38,855 nucleotides of DNA from Clostridia bacterium (GTDB lineage Bacteria > Bacillota_A > Clostridia > Monoglobales > Monoglobaceae), in contig JAFSDQ010000001.1 of assembly GCA_017436135.1 (NCBI GenBank), positions 1 to 38,855 on the forward strand, in the 5' to 3' direction. The notes beneath the pieces were generated by a model. That model was given only the letters and a program-made list of their open reading frames with translations. It ran no database searches and was not told the DNA's origin. How positions within the stretch are numbered: the first letter of the stretch is position 1; every line of letters starts with the position of its first letter. This document shows, piece after piece, positions 1 to 8,264 of the stretch. A program made the translations under genes and the position numbers.

Positions 1-610
1 ACAGTTCCTTGGTCTTCTTGGCAGTATATTGGCAGCCTCTGTCACTATGAAAAATTGCACCTTTAGGTATTTTTGTTTGACAACAAGCCATTTTGATCGT
101 TTCTTGCACAATTTCTTGGCGACTATGCTTTTCTACCACAGCTGACACTATTCTTCTTGATGCAACATCAATGATTGCACTAACATATATTTTATGATTT
201 TTGCATTGCATTTCAGATAAATCAGTACACCAAAGTGTATTTGGCATTGTTTCTTCAAATTTATCTCTGATTAGGTTTTCGCTTAAATATTGTTCATCAG
301 TAGGTTTGTTCTTTCTGATTTTGCGTTTTCTTCCTACCTTTGCAACCAATTCATTTTCATTTAATATCCTCGATATTTTAGCTTCACTTACAAAAACACC
401 TTTTTCTTCAAGTGCCTTTTTAATACGAATTCTACCTTAATTGCCATTGTGTTTTTCAAAACAGCTAATAACTTCTTTTTCGACGAAAGTTTTTTCACTA
501 TCTATCTTACATTTATGACTGAAATATCCGCTTTTTGACACCTTTAAAAGTCGGCATACCAAGCTGGTATCATACTCGGATAATTCGGTTTTTGCAAATT
601 CTAATCGTTT
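1..610 (-). pseudogene. IS3-family transposase orfB, nonsense-mutated and truncated by window edge
   Basis: Read on the minus strand, this frame encodes the N-terminal part of an rve/DDE integrase: a stretch beginning FAKTELSEYDTSLVCRLLK, then a region starting GRIRIKKALEEKG, then WCTDLSEMQ (first catalytic Asp) and HSDRGCQYT (second catalytic Asp region). The DDE Glu region lies beyond position 1. A TAA at 439..437 replaces what is normally a Tyr codon (HNGN-stop-GRIRIKK). The frame is otherwise open on both sides of it, so this looks like a single nonsense change, not a frameshift. A sequencing error is the main alternative. The frame overlaps the 3' end of orfA, as expected for IS3 elements that make a fused OrfAB by -1 frameshifting. 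Confidence 0.85.
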
Positions 611-900
611 TTATGTTCTTTCGCAAAGTATGCCGCTGCTTTTTTTAATATTTCTACCTGTTGACGAAGCTCCTCGTTTTCCTTTTGAAGTTTTTTAAGT
701 TTTGCTTCTTCAGGGCGAAGATTTCCTTTGCCAACAAAAGCATCGTTTCCATAGGTTTTGTATTGGTCAATCCAACGGTAGAGCATTATGTGGTTTATCC
801 CCATTTTGTCTGCTACCGATTTAACTTTGAGTCCGTTTTTGACTACCAATTCACATGCTTGGATTTTGAATTCCTTTGTGTAATTCACTTTTCTTTCCAT
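601..900 (-). CDS. IS3-family transposase OrfA (helix-turn-helix)
   Basis: This 99-residue protein has the OrfA layout: an N-terminal HTH_Tnp_1 domain (KVNYTKEFKIQACELV to about residue 50, with MLYRWIDQYK as recognition helix) followed by a leucine-zipper-like coiled coil (KLKKLQKENEELRQQVEILK). It binds the element's ends and forms OrfAB by frameshifting. A GTG at 909 is in frame but lies 1 nt from the AGGAG at 915..911. The ATG at 900 sits 10 nt from that site and is preferred. OrfA itself looks intact, although its partner orfB is broken. Confidence 0.85.
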   Translation of the reverse strand: MERKVNYTKEFKIQACELVVKNGLKVKSVADKMGINHIMLYRWIDQYKTYGNDAFVGKGNLRPEEAKLKKLQKENEELRQQVEILKKAAAYFAKEHKND

Positions 901-930
901 CGTACTCACTCTCCTGAAAATATTATATCA

Positions 931-954
931 TATTTTCACCCTTTTGGTAGTCCA
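931..954 (-). repeat. Terminal inverted repeat of the IS3-family element
   Basis: On the minus strand the element starts TGGACTACCAAAAGGGTGAA, a TGGACT-type end typical of IS150-group elements. It lies about 30 bp ahead of the orfA start. A TATAAT at 927..922 just inside the end could be the transposase -10 box. The opposite terminus is outside the window, so the pair cannot be compared. Confidence 0.7.
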
Positions 955-973
955 TTTTTATTATACAAGTTTC

Positions 974-1055
974 CAACTATTCACTTTTCTCTCTTCACTC
1001 TTTACTAAAAATTGTCGTTTCCAGATAAGCGATAAAAGAGAATAGAGAAAAGTTG
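974..1055. repeat. Imperfect inverted repeat, 22-nt arms
   Basis: Arms 974-995 and 1034-1055 are reverse complements with about four mismatches; both are pyrimidine/purine-rich (CAACTATTCACTTTTCTC in the left arm). The repeat begins 20 bp outside the IS end. It could be a transcript hairpin or the relic of a small non-autonomous element. Confidence 0.45.
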
Positions 1056-1061
1056 TCTGTA

Positions 1062-1078
1062 GTTTTGCTTTGCAAAAC
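1062..1078. terminator. Hairpin, possible weak terminator
   Basis: GTTTTGC-TTT-GCAAAAC is a perfect 7-bp stem with a 3-nt loop, followed on the plus strand by ACTTATTTTATAAAAA. The stem is AT-rich and the T-tract interrupted, so terminator function is uncertain. Confidence 0.3.
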
Positions 1079-1252
1079 ACTTATTTTATAAAAAACAATG
1101 TATAAAACCCTTGATTTTACGGGATTTGCAAATAAATCCTATAATAACACTCGCACCAGCAGGGTTCGGCGGTTTCCGACAAACCGTTAAGAAGCAGTCT
1201 ATAATGAAACCAATTCGCAACATTTCCTTATATATATGTAATAATATTTTTG

Positions 1253-1266
1253 TCACAAAAATGTGA
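1253..1266. promoter_or_regulatory. TCACA-N4-TGTGA palindrome, operator-like
   Basis: A perfect 5-bp dyad (TCACAAAAATGTGA) lies about 195 bp ahead of the first surface gene. The size and spacing fit a dimeric regulator site, but chance is a real possibility in AT-rich DNA. Confidence 0.25.
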
Positions 1267-1460
1267 TGAAAACACAACAAATGTCATAAAACATCGTGGA
1301 AAGCCATAAAATTTGATGTTAAAATTGTAATATAGAGGATGCTTTGTGTTTTGGAAGACAGCGTGTCGACGGCACGATAAAAGGAATTTTACCATATTCA
1401 TTATTGGCAGACTTGCTCCGGATTATGGGGATGCCAAAGTAACGATAGGGAGGATGTAGC

Positions 1461-4400
1461 GTGAAAAAAATATTAAGATTATTTATTGTATGCAGCTTGC
1501 TTTTGTCGGTGATTTCTGCAAATTGCCACATTAGTGTAAATGGGGCAGAAGAGCTTCTTGTTTGCACACAAACGAGTGAAGAGCTGGCAATTTCCAACAG
1601 TGTGCTTATTGACATAAATGCGTCGTGCATTGTTGTTTCGGGCGCAAGACGGTATATAAATTACAATAATCCGAAGGAAACTCCTGAACTGATAGACGGA
1701 AGCCTATATCTTCCGGCACGAACCCTGAGCCTGGCGCTGGGATGCTATTATGAAAATCTTCCCGATAAAACCTATATTCTTTTTCGTAATGACGAGCTTG
1801 GAAAGGAATTATATTTTTCTTCACAGGGCAGCTATCAGCAGAGCGAAATGGGAAGCAAGCTCCCTATTGATTTCAGGGGAATATACAAAAACGGAGATGT
1901 GTATCTTCCGGTCAGAGGCGTAGCAGAGTTGCTTGGTAAAACGGTAAATTATAAAGACGGTATTGTAATAATTGATGATAAAGCTTCTGCGGATGCATTG
2001 ATGGAAAACAACTTATTTACGTATGTAAAGAGTTTGTTTGACGGCTTTGAACCCGAACAGGGTCAGGGAAGGGTATACCATGTAGCCCAGACCGATGCGG
2101 CAAAAGACTACAACCCGGGGACAGAGGCAAAGCCGTTCAAAACCCTGGCGAAGGCTTGTGCTGTTGCAACGGCAGGGGATACAGTTATAATTCATAAAGG
2201 CGTGTATCGTGAAGAGTTGGCTCCAAAAGAAAGCGGCACACCAACCAATCCGATTGTTTTCAAAGCAGCCAATGACGGAAGTGTTGTAATTTCTGCAACA
2301 GAGGTTGTTGACAGTTTTACTCAGGAAGGAAGCTTTGCGGTTGCATCAATACCTAAAAATTTGGGAACAGGAAAAAATCAGGTTTTTTATAACGGCGAGG
2401 GGATTGCAGAGGGCAGATATCCCGATAACGCTTCACAAGGAGATATGGCGGACGTTGATGAAGCATTACCGTCGCTATTTCCCATTACGGGCGATTTGAG
2501 GGTAAGTGCAGAAAATTCTTCAAAGGTTGTTTCTGATACTTTGCTTAAAGAAACCGAAACCGATTACTGGAAAGACGCGATATTTGTTTCGGTTCATGGT
2601 AAGGCGTACACTGTTTCGACTGCAAGGGTAGCTTCTTCTGTGGAGGGCGAGCTTACCTTAACCGATACATCACACAATTATTGGCATTCGGTTTCAGAGA
2701 GCGATGTGTGGAACTACGGATACCTGACTTGCCATATAAATGCTGTTAATGAGCCGGGCGAATGGACAGTAAAGGATAACAAGCTGTATATTATCCCTCC
2801 CGAGGGCGAAACCGCAGCAAGCCTTTCTGTTGAAATGAAGGCTCGACAGGCAACTATAAATTTAAGTGGCAAAAAATTCATTCAGGTAGTTGGAATTAAT
2901 AGCTTTGGCGGAAGTGCAATCTTGAAGGATAGTGAGATGTGCGTGATAAATGATGTAGATATGAAGTACATTTCGCATTATACCTACAGTGATGACCAGA
3001 GAAACGGATATATAGATGATGCGTCTGTGAGAACAGAGGACAGTGCACCTCAAAAGGGCGAGGTCGGCGTATATATAAGCGGCAGAGATAATGCAGTAAT
3101 TCATTCGAGCTTTGATACAGGTGCAGCGGCAGGACTGTATCTGGCAGGGCTGTATTCATATATCGATGACAATATCATCAGTAACTGCGGATATATGGGA
3201 AGCTATGTCAGCGGCATTACAGTATATAATGAGCCGTGGGAGGATAAACTGATTGCCAAAGGCGGCTGCTCTGTTTATAATAATACAGTTTATAATTCAG
3301 GGCGGTACCTGTTTATGATTCAGGGTATGTCCGAAGGCACACCGTTTTTGCCGATAGAGGTTGCGTATAACGATTTTCACGATGGCGGTCTTTATTCGAC
3401 GGATGTAGGTAATATATATGCATACGGTATCAATGCGGCAACATCAAAAAGAGTGTCTAAAGTACATAACAATTATGTTTACAGCACAGCATCAAAATCA
3501 AACCCTATGGGCTTTGGAATATATTGCGACGGTGGCTCTAACGGAATTGATTGCTATAATAATTTGATTTTTACAACAAAGCAGGGAACAATATTTACAC
3601 ATGGCTATGCATATAAGAATAAGAATCAGTCAACTTGTACACTCAACTCAAATGCACAGCTTAAAGGCAATATATCAGGCGGAGTGGCGGCACTGACCGC
3701 AGAAAACTTCCCGAAGAACAAGCCGTTTTACGCAGGGGCACTTCAGAATATGACCGACTATACGGCGAACTACACTAAAGATGACGAGAAGGTATATTAC
3801 CTGTCCGCAACAGAGGGGACAAAAAGCGGAAGCATCACAAATACAGATGACGGCGGAATTGTCTTCGGTAATACATCGGCAGAATTGACCTTTAATGATG
3901 TAGAAATTACAGGCACACGAAATAATTTAAGATTTTATTTCGGCGGAGACAAAAGTAAAACAGATATACTTTCGGTAACAGTACAAGATTCTGCGAATAC
4001 GGATATATATGAGCTGCCTCTTAATACCAAGGCAAAGGATTTATACAAAATGGATATGGCAGACCTTGCGCTTGATGTGGATAAAGGCGTGTATGATGTT
4101 AAGCTGAAGGTCACCACAACAAGAGGAACACCTCATCTTTACGGAATGAGTGTGACCTCGGACGGAAAAAATATTAACGCTGGGCGTGATGGTGCAAATG
4201 TTCTTGCTGTGGATTACAGCCATATATACAAGATTGGCTCCATGGCGGATTTGTTTATCTCGCCAACATATGAAAAGAATGGATATTCATATTTGATAAA
4301 CACATATAGTGGAAGCACAGTTTTGTATAAGAACGTTGTTGTTGAAAATGATGTAAACACCTTAAATATTGCAGTGGCACAGAAAACAGAGCATAACCCT

Positions 4401-4607
4401 ATTTCTATGGAATTCAGAATAGGAAGTCCCGATGCTGAACCTATTGCGACTTATACGGTTGAGCAAAGCACCTGGGATGACAGAACAGTAAGACAGGTGG
4501 CGCTTGAAAGTACATTGCCTCAAGGCACATATAATATATATGTAAAATTTACATCACAAAGTTCAGCAACCACAAATTTCCATTCGTTTGGATTTTCGCA
4601 AAATTGA
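1461..4607 (+). CDS. Exported right-handed beta-helix protein with copper-amine-oxidase-N-like domain
   Basis: The protein has 1048 residues, starting at a GTG 7 nt after GGGAGG. Residues 1-29 form a signal peptide. Residues ~48-172 resemble the copper amine oxidase N-terminal-like fold (two units ending LYLPARTLSLALGCYYE and VYLPVRGVAELLGKTV) common in Firmicute wall proteins. From ~204 a right-handed parallel beta-helix begins (NPGTEAKPFKTLAKA, AGDTVIIHKGVYREEL). A beta-sandwich-like insertion (GEWTVKDNKLYIIPPEGE) recalls GH120, GH141 and PL9-type helical enzymes. Helical turns continue to ~760 with Asn-rich rungs (IDDNIISNCGYMGSYVSGIT, VYNNTVYN). Residues ~780-1048 form two CBM6-like beta-sandwiches. 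A role in binding or cleaving polysaccharide outside the cell is inferred; no catalytic residues can be assigned by eye. It is the first gene of the operon and a paralog of the next gene. Confidence 0.8.
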   Translation: MKKILRLFIVCSLLLSVISANCHISVNGAEELLVCTQTSEELAISNSVLIDINASCIVVSGARRYINYNNPKETPELIDGSLYLPARTLSLALGCYYENLPDKTYILFRNDELGKELYFSSQGSYQQSEMGSKLPIDFRGIYKNGDVYLPVRGVAELLGKTVNYKDGIVIIDDKASADALMENNLFTYVKSLFDGFEPEQGQGRVYHVAQTDAAKDYNPGTEAKPFKTLAKACAVATAGDTVIIHKGVYREELAPKESGTPTNPIVFKAANDGSVVISATEVVDSFTQEGSFAVASIPKNLGTGKNQVFYNGEGIAEGRYPDNASQGDMADVDEALPSLFPITGDLRVSAENSSKVVSDTLLKETETDYWKDAIFVSVHGKAYTVSTARVASSVEGELTLTDTSHNYWHSVSESDVWNYGYLTCHINAVNEPGEWTVKDNKLYIIPPEGETAASLSVEMKARQATINLSGKKFIQVVGINSFGGSAILKDSEMCVINDVDMKYISHYTYSDDQRNGYIDDASVRTEDSAPQKGEVGVYISGRDNAVIHSSFDTGAAAGLYLAGLYSYIDDNIISNCGYMGSYVSGITVYNEPWEDKLIAKGGCSVYNNTVYNSGRYLFMIQGMSEGTPFLPIEVAYNDFHDGGLYSTDVGNIYAYGINAATSKRVSKVHNNYVYSTASKSNPMGFGIYCDGGSNGIDCYNNLIFTTKQGTIFTHGYAYKNKNQSTCTLNSNAQLKGNISGGVAALTAENFPKNKPFYAGALQNMTDYTANYTKDDEKVYYLSATEGTKSGSITNTDDGGIVFGNTSAELTFNDVEITGTRNNLRFYFGGDKSKTDILSVTVQDSANTDIYELPLNTKAKDLYKMDMADLALDVDKGVYDVKLKVTTTRGTPHLYGMSVTSDGKNINAGRDGANVLAVDYSHIYKIGSMADLFISPTYEKNGYSYLINTYSGSTVLYKNVVVENDVNTLNIAVAQKTEHNPISMEFRIGSPDAEPIATYTVEQSTWDDRTVRQVALESTLPQGTYNIYVKFTSQSSATTNFHSFGFSQN

Positions 4608-4650
4608 TTTATCGTAGCAGAAAATAAAAAATTTAGATAGGAGATTGTTT

Positions 4651-7600
4651 ATGAAAAGGAAACTGTTTATTGGCATCTTGATAGCAAGCATTATGTTGAC
4701 ATCCATAGTTCCTGCGTTTGCGTATGTAAGACCCGGGGCTACCGAGTATGTATTTAGTGCAGACAGTGCGGTTGAATTTGAAAATGTCAGCTTGAGTCAG
4801 AATACAATTACTGTATCAGGCGACGGATATGTACGCTATGACTATTTTACAACACTTGATGCGGCTAAAATGGAAATACAGTATAAGGATGCGACAGGCG
4901 CAAGTGTAACCGTTGAGCCTGACGGCAACAAGGCTAAAACATTTGCTATGACAGGCGAAGATACGATTACATATACATTTCCTGCTGTTCAGCATAGCGG
5001 CGACAACTATCTTACCTTGCGTTTTACAGGCAATGTAATGGTGACATCCGTAAAGCTTATTGCGAATGTCCTTGACGGATATACAAATTACAACAGAGCC
5101 CCTGTTGCTCTTACAGAAAACGAAAAAGCAATACAGGCAGAGGTTTTAGTAAAAACTGATTCGTCAGTTTTTATGGTAAACGGAGCAAAGAGATATATCA
5201 ATCTTGAGGATATAAACGAAAAGCCGATGGAGTTTGATGGCAGAGTTTATTTGCCGATTAAGACCCTTGCACTTGCACTTGGATATTATCACGAATCAAT
5301 GCCCGACAAGAACTATTGTCTTTTAAGGCTTGAACAGCTTTCGTTTATCTATCGTGACGGACAGATGGTAAGACAGGATAAGCATGATGAGCCTGTAGAG
5401 GCAGATGCACAGCCAAAGCTTATAAACGGCAATTACTATATGCCGCTCCGATACTTTGCTGAAGCTATAGGCAAGACAGTAGCCTACAAAGACGGGCTTA
5501 TAGTTATCGGCTCAAGAAACCGTACGAAGGATATATTAGAGAGCTCGGCAGTAAGGAGCTATATTGCAGAGCAGCTCGCACCGGGGGCGGAAGAAAAAAT
5601 AGCCGGAAACACATATTATGTTGCACAGAGCAAGAATGCAAATGATGGAAATGCGGGAACGGCAGAGGCTCCGTTTAAAACTCTGGCAAAAGCGGCAAGT
5701 ATTGCAAAAGCAGGCGATACAGTTATCGTTCGGGAGGGTATCTACCGCGAAACCCTGACACCTCAAAACGACGGCACAGAGGCGAGTCCCATAGTGTTCA
5801 GGGCGGCAGATGGCGAGAGCGTAACGATAAGTGCGGCAGAGGCTGTTACAGAATTTGCCGAAATTGGTGACGGAAAAGTTGCGGCAAGCGTTCCCTGGAC
5901 ATTGGGAGCGGGCAGAGACCAGGTATTTTATAAGGACGGTTGCCTTATTGAGGCAAGACATCCTAACGGTCCGCGGATTGAGATGTCAGAGAACGGCGAG
6001 CAGCTCTCGAACTTGTTCCCTGTTATGGGCGATTTGCATATGCAGGTAGGGGACAGCACTCTTGTTAAAAGTGACACCTTATTAAATCAGGAAGACGATT
6101 ACTGGAAGGGTGCAACCTTTGTAACTATGCACGGAAAGGCGTGGACATTGGGTACGGCACATGTTAAGTCCTCAACCAAAGGCGAGCTTCGGCTCACCGA
6201 CCTCCCGTTCAGATTTTGGCATACTGCAAGAGATGTGGATTTTTGGAGCTGGGGATACCTTTCGGGACACAAAAACTGTCTTGACGCCCCGGGCGAGTGG
6301 ATTATGGAGCATAAAATGCTTGTTATGATACCGCCGGAGGGTGAAACTGCAAAAACCCTGAAGGCAGAGGTCAAAAAAAGACAGACCGTTATAAATCTAA
6401 ACAACAGAAAATCCGTTCATATAGAGGGTATGAAGACAGTAGGCGGCTCTGTTACTATGGTGGACAGTGAATTCTGTATGCTAAAGGATATGGATATGAG
6501 CTATATCGGCCATTATACCTACAGCGAGAACCAACGTGAGGGTATTATCGATAACGGAGAAATGGCAGATGTTAAAGAAAATCCATCGGATACCTCGCTT
6601 CACAGAGGGGAATCGGGTATATATGTGGCAGGATTTAACAACCATATTGTAAACTCAAAAATAGACCATAGTGCAGCGGCAGGAATTATTTTGACAGGCG
6701 CATATGCTTATATCGAAAATAATATTATAAGCAACTGCGGATATATGGGCTCATATACCAGTGGTATTACAGTAACAAATCAGCCCGAAAAGGCAAAGGA
6801 TGCAAAACGGGGCGGCTTTGCTATATATAACAACACAGTATATAACTGCGGAAGAAGCTGCTTTAACCTGCAGAACTTCGAAAGCTACTGGGGTTCAGGA
6901 ATATTACAGTTCTTGCCGTATGAGATGGCGTATAATGATTTTCACGATGGATTGCTGTTCTCTCTTGACGGCGGCATAACCTATGAATATACAATGAGTG
7001 CAAACTCGGATGTATTAAATACGAGAATGCATAACAATTATCTGTATTATACAAGACCCGAAACAAATCCGTTCAGTATGGGTCTGTATCACGATGGTAA
7101 TACAGAGGGTATTGATACATTTGATAACATAATCTTCACAACCGAAGAGGGAACAATGTTCACAAACTCGTATATGTTCATAAACCCCACATTGTCACCT
7201 AACAACGCCTGGAACAATCAGGAACTTAAAAACGACAACGTTGCGGGCGGACCCGAAAATTTAAGAGTAGACCAATATCCATACGGACTCCCGTTCTATG
7301 CAGGAAGCAAATTAGACAGTGAGCCGTTTATGAAAAACTATGAGGCAGATTACAATAGCTTTAAGCTTATAAAGCCCACTTACGCAAAGAGCTCTGCGGA
7401 AGAGGACATCGAGGTAACAGATACAGTAATTCTTCCTAAAAAGGGTGATTACGTTGTATTTGAAAATGTAGATTTCGGTCAGGAGGAGCTTAACACCTTC
7501 CAGCTCTATATCAGAGGGGACAGATTCCCGGGCGAAAGGCGTAAAATTCAGATAGGCTTCGGTACAACGCGCGAGGATGCAGATGTTTATGACTGTGAAA

Positions 7601-8214
7601 CACTTGTGCGTGCGGATATCAGCGATAAGCTTGCTATGTTTAACGAGTTTTTCAATGCGAAAGAGGGGGTAATGAATGTCTATGTGGAAAATACAGGCAC
7701 CATCCCCGTTACCATTGACGGAATTACCTTTAAGCATTGCAATATTATGCAGAAGGAACACGACCCGGCATCTATCCCGGGCGGTACGTTTGACCGCGTT
7801 GTAAAGTCGGGCGGAACAAAAGCCAATGCTGTATTTGATAACATTTCCAAACCCCACGTTAAGGATGTATGGGACGGAACAATTCTACGATACGAAAAAG
7901 TACAGATGCCGGTAGATGCAAAAGTATTTTATGTAAATGTTGGTGTTTCGGGTGCGTATCACGGACAGGAAATTGTATTCAGCTATAATGTTATCGGCGA
8001 GTCCGACAATGTAGAGTTTGCAAGGGTAATAACAACAAATAATGGATGGGACACAAAGGATGATACACAGTATGTTGTACTGAAAAATCCGATTCCGTCT
8101 GATGCGCCGCTTGATATCTATGTTGAATTCAGAAAAGGTACAAACGAAGCAGCAGGCACCTGTAACTTGTTTGAGTTTGGTTTCATAAACGAAATCCCGG
8201 CTGCAAAACAGTAA
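4651..8214 (+). CDS. Exported right-handed beta-helix protein, paralog with extra N-terminal sandwich
   Basis: The protein has 1187 residues. The ATG at 4651 lies 7 nt after AGGAG; an in-frame TTG at 4645 is too close to that site. After a signal peptide (cleavage near PAFA-YV, residue 24), residues ~33-140 form a CBM-like beta-sandwich that the paralog lacks. Residues ~165-287 are copper-amine-oxidase-N-like (RVYLPIKTLALALGYYHE, YYMPLRYFAEAIGKTV). From ~320 the beta-helix starts (YYVAQSKNANDGNAGTAEAP, DTVIVREGIYRETL) with the same sandwich insertion (GEWIMEHKMLVMIPPEGE). Two CBM6-like domains end the protein. Closely matched segments such as NCGYMGSY and EMAYNDFHDG show that the two genes arose by duplication. 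The substrate is unknown; a polysaccharide is inferred. Confidence 0.8.
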   Translation: MKRKLFIGILIASIMLTSIVPAFAYVRPGATEYVFSADSAVEFENVSLSQNTITVSGDGYVRYDYFTTLDAAKMEIQYKDATGASVTVEPDGNKAKTFAMTGEDTITYTFPAVQHSGDNYLTLRFTGNVMVTSVKLIANVLDGYTNYNRAPVALTENEKAIQAEVLVKTDSSVFMVNGAKRYINLEDINEKPMEFDGRVYLPIKTLALALGYYHESMPDKNYCLLRLEQLSFIYRDGQMVRQDKHDEPVEADAQPKLINGNYYMPLRYFAEAIGKTVAYKDGLIVIGSRNRTKDILESSAVRSYIAEQLAPGAEEKIAGNTYYVAQSKNANDGNAGTAEAPFKTLAKAASIAKAGDTVIVREGIYRETLTPQNDGTEASPIVFRAADGESVTISAAEAVTEFAEIGDGKVAASVPWTLGAGRDQVFYKDGCLIEARHPNGPRIEMSENGEQLSNLFPVMGDLHMQVGDSTLVKSDTLLNQEDDYWKGATFVTMHGKAWTLGTAHVKSSTKGELRLTDLPFRFWHTARDVDFWSWGYLSGHKNCLDAPGEWIMEHKMLVMIPPEGETAKTLKAEVKKRQTVINLNNRKSVHIEGMKTVGGSVTMVDSEFCMLKDMDMSYIGHYTYSENQREGIIDNGEMADVKENPSDTSLHRGESGIYVAGFNNHIVNSKIDHSAAAGIILTGAYAYIENNIISNCGYMGSYTSGITVTNQPEKAKDAKRGGFAIYNNTVYNCGRSCFNLQNFESYWGSGILQFLPYEMAYNDFHDGLLFSLDGGITYEYTMSANSDVLNTRMHNNYLYYTRPETNPFSMGLYHDGNTEGIDTFDNIIFTTEEGTMFTNSYMFINPTLSPNNAWNNQELKNDNVAGGPENLRVDQYPYGLPFYAGSKLDSEPFMKNYEADYNSFKLIKPTYAKSSAEEDIEVTDTVILPKKGDYVVFENVDFGQEELNTFQLYIRGDRFPGERRKIQIGFGTTREDADVYDCETLVRADISDKLAMFNEFFNAKEGVMNVYVENTGTIPVTIDGITFKHCNIMQKEHDPASIPGGTFDRVVKSGGTKANAVFDNISKPHVKDVWDGTILRYEKVQMPVDAKVFYVNVGVSGAYHGQEIVFSYNVIGESDNVEFARVITTNNGWDTKDDTQYVVLKNPIPSDAPLDIYVEFRKGTNEAAGTCNLFEFGFINEIPAAKQ

Positions 8215-8264
8215 TATAGACGTTATAAAATGTATTACATTCTAAAAAAGGAGTGATATGGCAA

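Larger units (their letters stand above)
1..954 (-). mobile_element. IS3-family (IS150-like) insertion sequence, partial
   Basis: The element runs leftward from a terminal inverted repeat at about 931-954 and is cut by the window's left edge. It carries the usual two genes, orfA (HTH) and orfB (DDE integrase), with orfB in the -1 frame relative to orfA. OrfB has an in-frame stop codon at 437-439, so this copy is probably unable to make full-length transposase. The far terminus and target-site duplication lie outside the window. Confidence 0.88.
955..1460. other. Intergenic region between IS end and surface-protein operon
   Basis: No convincing gene lies here. Visible items are an imperfect inverted repeat (974-1055), a short hairpin (1062-1078), a perfect TATAAT at 1140-1145 without a good -35, a hairpin CGGTTT/AAACCG at 1170-1186, and a TCACA-N4-TGTGA palindrome at 1253-1266. 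The promoter of the 18-kb surface operon should lie here, but no sequence matches a sigma-A promoter well enough to call. Confidence 0.5.

Noticed and set aside
1344..1442. A 32-codon plus-strand frame from TTG ending ADLLRIMGMPK, just ahead of the first surface gene
   Set aside because: It has a protein-like feel but no proper RBS, a rare start and no recognisable family; it may be a gene remnant or chance.
1319..1630. 103-codon minus-strand frame across the start of the first surface gene
   Set aside because: It overlaps a well-supported signal-peptide gene, has no RBS and is a shadow frame.
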